DNA of 64,000 nucleotides from Aquabacter sp. L1I39 (GTDB taxonomy: Bacteria > Pseudomonadota > Alphaproteobacteria > Rhizobiales > Xanthobacteraceae), in NCBI RefSeq assembly GCF_017742835.1, contig NZ_CP072392.1, positions 4,735,597 to 4,799,596 of the forward strand, read 5' to 3'. Made by a program: the position numbers and the translations under genes. Position 1 is the first letter of the stretch, and each line of letters begins with the position of its first letter. This document shows positions 60,876-64,000 of this stretch, piece after piece. The notes under the pieces were generated by a model, which saw nothing but the letters and a program-made list of their open reading frames with translations, had not been told where the DNA came from and made no database searches.

Positions 60876-61505
60876 ATGATCATCGCCATTGACGGCCCCG
60901 CCGCCTCCGGCAAGGGCACGCTGGCCCGGCGGCTCGCCGCCCATTTCGGCCTGCCCCATCTGGACACGGGCCTGCTCTACCGGGCCGTGGGAGCGCAATG
61001 CCTGGCCGACGGGCGGCTGGGCGACGAGGCGGCCAGCGTGGCCGTGGCCGAGGACCTTGACGTGAGGACCCTCGACCCCGAGGCGCTGCGCACCGCCGCC
61101 ATCGGCGAAGCAGCATCCGTTGTGGCGGCGCGGCCCGGCGTGCGGGCGGCCCTGCTCGACCTCCAGCGCCGGTTCGCCGCGCAGCCGGGCGGCGCGGTCC
61201 TGGACGGGCGCGACATCGGCACCGTCATCTGCCCGGACGCGCCGGCCAAGCTCTTCGTGACGGCCAGCCCCGAGGTGCGGGCGGAGCGCCGTTACAAGGA
61301 ATTGATCGGTCGGGGCGAGCCTGCCCGCTTCGAGGACGTGCTCGCAGACATCCGCATTCGGGATGCCCGCGATTCCGGCCGCGCCTCGGCGCCACTGGCC
61401 ATGGCCGAGGATGCGGCGCTGCTGGATACCACCCAGCTTGGCATCGAAGAGGCCTTTGCTGCGGCGCTTGCTCTGGTGGACTCCGCCACCTCCCGCCACC
61501 CCTGA
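60876..61505 (+). CDS. cmk: Cytidylate kinase
   Basis: 209 residues. The P-loop is GPAASGKG at residues 7-14, followed by [12 protein letters not shown] and the NMP-binding segment with [23 protein letters not shown], in part. It phosphorylates CMP and dCMP with ATP. It lies 7 bases after aroA, the usual aroA-cmk order; the expected next gene rpsA does not follow here. Confidence 0.95.
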   Translation: MIIAIDGPAASGKGTLARRLAAHFGLPHLDTGLLYRAVGAQCLADGRLGDEAASVAVAEDLDVRTLDPEALRTAAIGEAASVVAARPGVRAALLDLQRRFAAQPGGAVLDGRDIGTVICPDAPAKLFVTASPEVRAERRYKELIGRGEPARFEDVLADIRIRDARDSGRASAPLAMAEDAALLDTTQLGIEEAFAAALALVDSATSRHP

Positions 61506-61666
61506 GCCAGCAAAGGTTATGGCGGTGTGGACAGCCCCCCGGACTTCTGATAAGTGAGCGCTCCTCTGGACGACTCGACGGTCGGCCGCTGGCCGCCTGC
61601 ATCGTCCGACACAGTTTCTTTCCAGGTTCGAATTCGGATCGGCGCAACAGCTCGAAGAGGCATCAC

Positions 61667-61894
61667 GTGCAAGTTCTCGTCCGCGACAACAATGTTGATC
61701 AGGCCCTCAAGGCGCTCAAGAAGAAGATGCAGCGCGAGGGGATCTTCCGCGAGATGAAGCTGCGTGGACATTACGAGAAGCCGTCCGAGAAGCGTGCCCG
61801 CGAGGAGGCCGAGGCCATCCGTCGCGCCCGCAAGCTCGCCCGCAAGCGCGCCCAGCGCGAAGGCCTCCTGCCCTCCAAGCCCCGCGCCCGCTGA
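61667..61894 (+). CDS. rpsU: 30S ribosomal protein S21
   Basis: 75 residues with a GTG start at 61667 and GAAGAGG upstream. The family hallmark is [22 protein letters not shown], in part, followed by [20 protein letters not shown] and a basic C-terminus. S21 helps the 30S subunit recognise mRNAs and lies near the anti-Shine-Dalgarno region. It appears to be transcribed on its own, 161 bases after cmk. Confidence 0.95.
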   Translation: MQVLVRDNNVDQALKALKKKMQREGIFREMKLRGHYEKPSEKRAREEAEAIRRARKLARKRAQREGLLPSKPRAR

Positions 61895-62272
61895 GCGGTC
61901 CGCGCGGCTGAACCCGCCTCGGCCTTGCGCTGGAGACGACGGGTTCGGGCGCCTTCGACATCGTCCGTCCGATTGAGTGAAAACGGTTCGTACGCTGAGG
62001 CGCGCGGGCCGTTTTTGCATTGGAGGGCCCGGCTCTCTTCGGCCGGTTCGGCGTTCGATCCTCAAGGCCGGCGTTAAGCCTTTTCCCGCATCGGTCGCAC
62101 CACTGCCGTGAAGGATTTGCTAGAAGGGAAGAGTGGGGTCCAAGGGTGGCGGATCGAATCGATTTGGCCCGTGGCGCCCCGGCGGATGAGACGAGGGACC
62201 GCGAACCCGTTCGCAGGAACCCGCGTTCGTCTCCAAGAGCGACGGCCCCCGCCGTCGAACCGGAGGACAGGA
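61895..62272 (+). other. Intergenic region between rpsU and zwf, with a possible terminator
   Basis: In these 378 bases, AAACGG (61981-61986) could pair with CCGTTTTT (62009-62016) around a long loop and leave a T-rich end. This would be a poor intrinsic terminator. The zwf ribosome site (GGAGGACAGG) lies at the end. No gene is supported. Confidence 0.3.
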
Positions 62273-63748
62273 ATGGCTGCGCGGGTGATCACGGTGGACC
62301 CCTTCGACATCGTCGTGTTCGGTGCCACGGGCGACCTCGCCAAGCGCAAGCTGCTCCCGGCTTTGTTTGAGCGGGATCTCGCTGGGCAATTGCCCGATGA
62401 TGCCCGCATCATCGGCGTCTCCCGGCGCGCCATGGAGGATGCCGAGTTCCGCGCCTTCGCCCGCGACGCCATCGAGAGCGGCGAGCATGGCCGGCCCGAT
62501 GAGGCTGCCATCACCCGTTTCCTTGAGCGCCTGCAATATGTGGAGGTGGACGCCAAGTCCGACCTCGGCTGGCACGAACTGGAGACCCGGCTCGCCTCGG
62601 CCCCCGACAAGATCCGCGTCTTCTATCTCGCGGTCGGGCCGGACCTGTTCGACGATATCTGCGCCCGCATCGGCGCCCATGGCCTCGTCACGCCCAAGAC
62701 CAGGGTGGTGGTGGAAAAGCCGGTGGGCAAGAATCTGGCCTCCGCCCGCGCGGTGAACGAGGCGGTGGGCCGGGTCTTCCCCGAAGAGGCGGTGTTCCGC
62801 ATCGACCATTATCTCGGCAAGGAGACGGTGCAGAACCTGATGGCGCTGCGCTTCGCCAATGCCCTGTTCGAGCCCATCTGGAACCACGCCCATATCGACC
62901 ATGTGCAGATCACGGTGGCCGAGAGCGTCGGCACCGCCGGCCGCGCGGGCTATTACGACACGGCGGGCGCGCTGCGGGACATGGTGCAGAACCACATGCT
63001 CCAGCTGCTGTGCCTCGTCGCCATGGAGCCGCCGGTCTCCATGGACGCCGATTCGGTACGCGACGAGAAGCTGAAGGTGTTGAAGGCGCTCGAACCCATC
63101 AACGAGCAGAACGTCGCCGCCCTCACCGTGCGCGGCCAGTATCGCGCGGGTGCCTCCGCCGGCGGGGCGGTGCCCGGCTATATGGAAGAATTGGGCGGCA
63201 CCGAGCCGAGTGCCACCGAGACCTTCGTGGCGCTGAAGGCCGAGATCGGCAATTGGCGCTGGGCGGGCGTGCCTTTCTATTTGCGCACCGGTAAGCGGCT
63301 GGCCAGCCGCATGTCGGAGATCGTGGTGGCCTTCCGGCCCATTCCCCATTCGGTGTTCGACGGCCAGGCCGGCCCCATCATGGCCAACCGCCTCGTGATC
63401 CGCCTGCAGCCGGACGAGGGCGTGAAGCTCTGGCTCATGATCAAGGACCCCGGCCCCGGTGGCATGCGCCTTCAGCATGTGCCGCTCGACATGAGCTTCG
63501 CCGAGGCCTTCGGGGTGCGCAATCCCGACGCCTATGAGCGGCTCATCATGGATGTGGTGCGGGGCAACCAGACGCTGTTCATGCGCCGCGACGAGGTGGA
63601 AGCCGCATGGCGCTGGGTCGACCCGATTCTGGAGGCTTGGCGCGCCTCGCGGGAATTGCCGCGCCCCTATACGGCGGGCACCTGGGGGCCATCTGCCGCG
63701 GTGGCGCTCATCGAACGGGATGGCCGCACCTGGGCGGACGATGTATGA
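62273..63748 (+). CDS. zwf: Glucose-6-phosphate 1-dehydrogenase
   Basis: 491 residues. The start at 62273 has GGAGGACAGG upstream and leads directly into the NADP-binding GATGDLAKRKLLPALF. The substrate-site signature RIDHYLGKE is at about residues 176-184, preceded by VVVEKPVGKN. It oxidises glucose-6-phosphate to 6-phosphogluconolactone, feeding the pentose phosphate and Entner-Doudoroff routes. It is followed after 40 bases by pgl, so the two form an operon. Confidence 0.97.
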   Translation: MAARVITVDPFDIVVFGATGDLAKRKLLPALFERDLAGQLPDDARIIGVSRRAMEDAEFRAFARDAIESGEHGRPDEAAITRFLERLQYVEVDAKSDLGWHELETRLASAPDKIRVFYLAVGPDLFDDICARIGAHGLVTPKTRVVVEKPVGKNLASARAVNEAVGRVFPEEAVFRIDHYLGKETVQNLMALRFANALFEPIWNHAHIDHVQITVAESVGTAGRAGYYDTAGALRDMVQNHMLQLLCLVAMEPPVSMDADSVRDEKLKVLKALEPINEQNVAALTVRGQYRAGASAGGAVPGYMEELGGTEPSATETFVALKAEIGNWRWAGVPFYLRTGKRLASRMSEIVVAFRPIPHSVFDGQAGPIMANRLVIRLQPDEGVKLWLMIKDPGPGGMRLQHVPLDMSFAEAFGVRNPDAYERLIMDVVRGNQTLFMRRDEVEAAWRWVDPILEAWRASRELPRPYTAGTWGPSAAVALIERDGRTWADDV

Positions 63749-63788
63749 GGCTTGATACTCCCTCCCACCCTCAGGAAGGTCCCGCCGC

Positions 63789-64000
63789 GTGACGCTCACG
63801 CCCGTCTCCCTGTCCGCCTATGCGGATCCGACCGCGCTCGCGCGGGCCTTGGCGGCGCATGTGGCCGACGCGCTGCGGGCGGAGCTGGCGCGGAGCGGGC
63901 GGGCAAGTCTGGCTGTCTCTGGCGGGCGCACGCCCACCCGCTTCTTCGAGACGCTCTCTGGCGCCCCTCTCGACTGGGCGCATGTGGTGATCACGCTCGT
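63789..64000 (+). CDS. pgl: 6-phosphogluconolactonase, N-terminal fragment
   Basis: The frame opens with a GTG at 63789 after AGGAAGG and runs off the window, giving about 70 residues. The SLAVSGGRTPTRFFETLS segment is the sugar-isomerase-like phosphate-binding signature of 6-phosphogluconolactonase. It hydrolyses the lactone made by zwf. Position directly after zwf supports the call. Confidence 0.9.
   Translation, partial: MTLTPVSLSAYADPTALARALAAHVADALRAELARSGRASLAVSGGRTPTRFFETLSGAPLDWAHVVITL

Overview
The window comes from a high-GC alphaproteobacterium. Gene families and gene order point to Hyphomicrobiales, and most plausibly to a Xanthobacteraceae-type organism (inference from family content, no database search): a FYDLN-acid protein beside aroA-cmk, an rlmB / tRNA-Tyr / tRNA-Gly block, a CP4-like EPSP synthase, and zwf-pgl. 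Codon use and GC look even, except for an AT-richer control region near 56.15-56.35 kb.

Layout. (1) 1-7.4 kb, minus strand: an iron-siderophore locus with ECF sigma factor, FecR anti-sigma factor, TonB receptor with signalling domain, FhuD-like binding protein, fused FhuB permease, and the start of a PvdE/SyrD-type exporter. (2) 7.7-8.1 kb: a 47-codon tyrosine-recombinase remnant against the 3' end of tRNA-Gly, then tRNA-Tyr. This looks like an old island junction, so the iron locus may be imported. (3) 8.4-17.8 kb: rlmB, an MHS-family transporter, a secreted protein, tRNA-Thr, a 7TMR-type histidine kinase with its response regulator, a polytopic membrane protein and a thioesterase. (4) 17.9-28.7 kb: one 10.8-kb gene for a glycine-rich repeat autotransporter of about 3,600 residues. 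(5) 29-44.6 kb: L,D-transpeptidase, amino-acid binding protein, Tat-exported metallo-hydrolase, a second autotransporter, cutA, nadK, an AlgI/AlgJ-like acetylation pair, an RgpF-like protein, nitroreductase, several small secreted proteins and a receptor with a degenerate kinase domain. (6) 44.7-58.2 kb: a 13-gene minus-strand catabolic operon, divergent from a GntR/FCD regulator and an Ntn amide hydrolase. (7) 58.3-64 kb: three tandem tRNA-Ala genes, the FYDLN protein, aroA-cmk, rpsU, zwf and the start of pgl.

How the genes work together. The iron locus is a complete outside-to-inside signalling and uptake chain, except that no FhuC-type ATPase is visible. The catabolic operon pairs a branched-chain-type ABC importer with C-N bond hydrolases (two PuuE-like deacetylase-fold enzymes, an amidase with a small overlapping partner, an isochorismatase-fold hydrolase) and C-C bond enzymes (FAH-family, HpcH/HpaI-like, ACMSD-like). 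I infer uptake and dismantling of a nitrogen-containing ring, imide or amide compound. The substrate is unknown, and this is the best candidate for an undescribed pathway here. The autotransporters, acetylation pair, RgpF-like protein and L,D-transpeptidase suggest a region rich in cell-surface functions.
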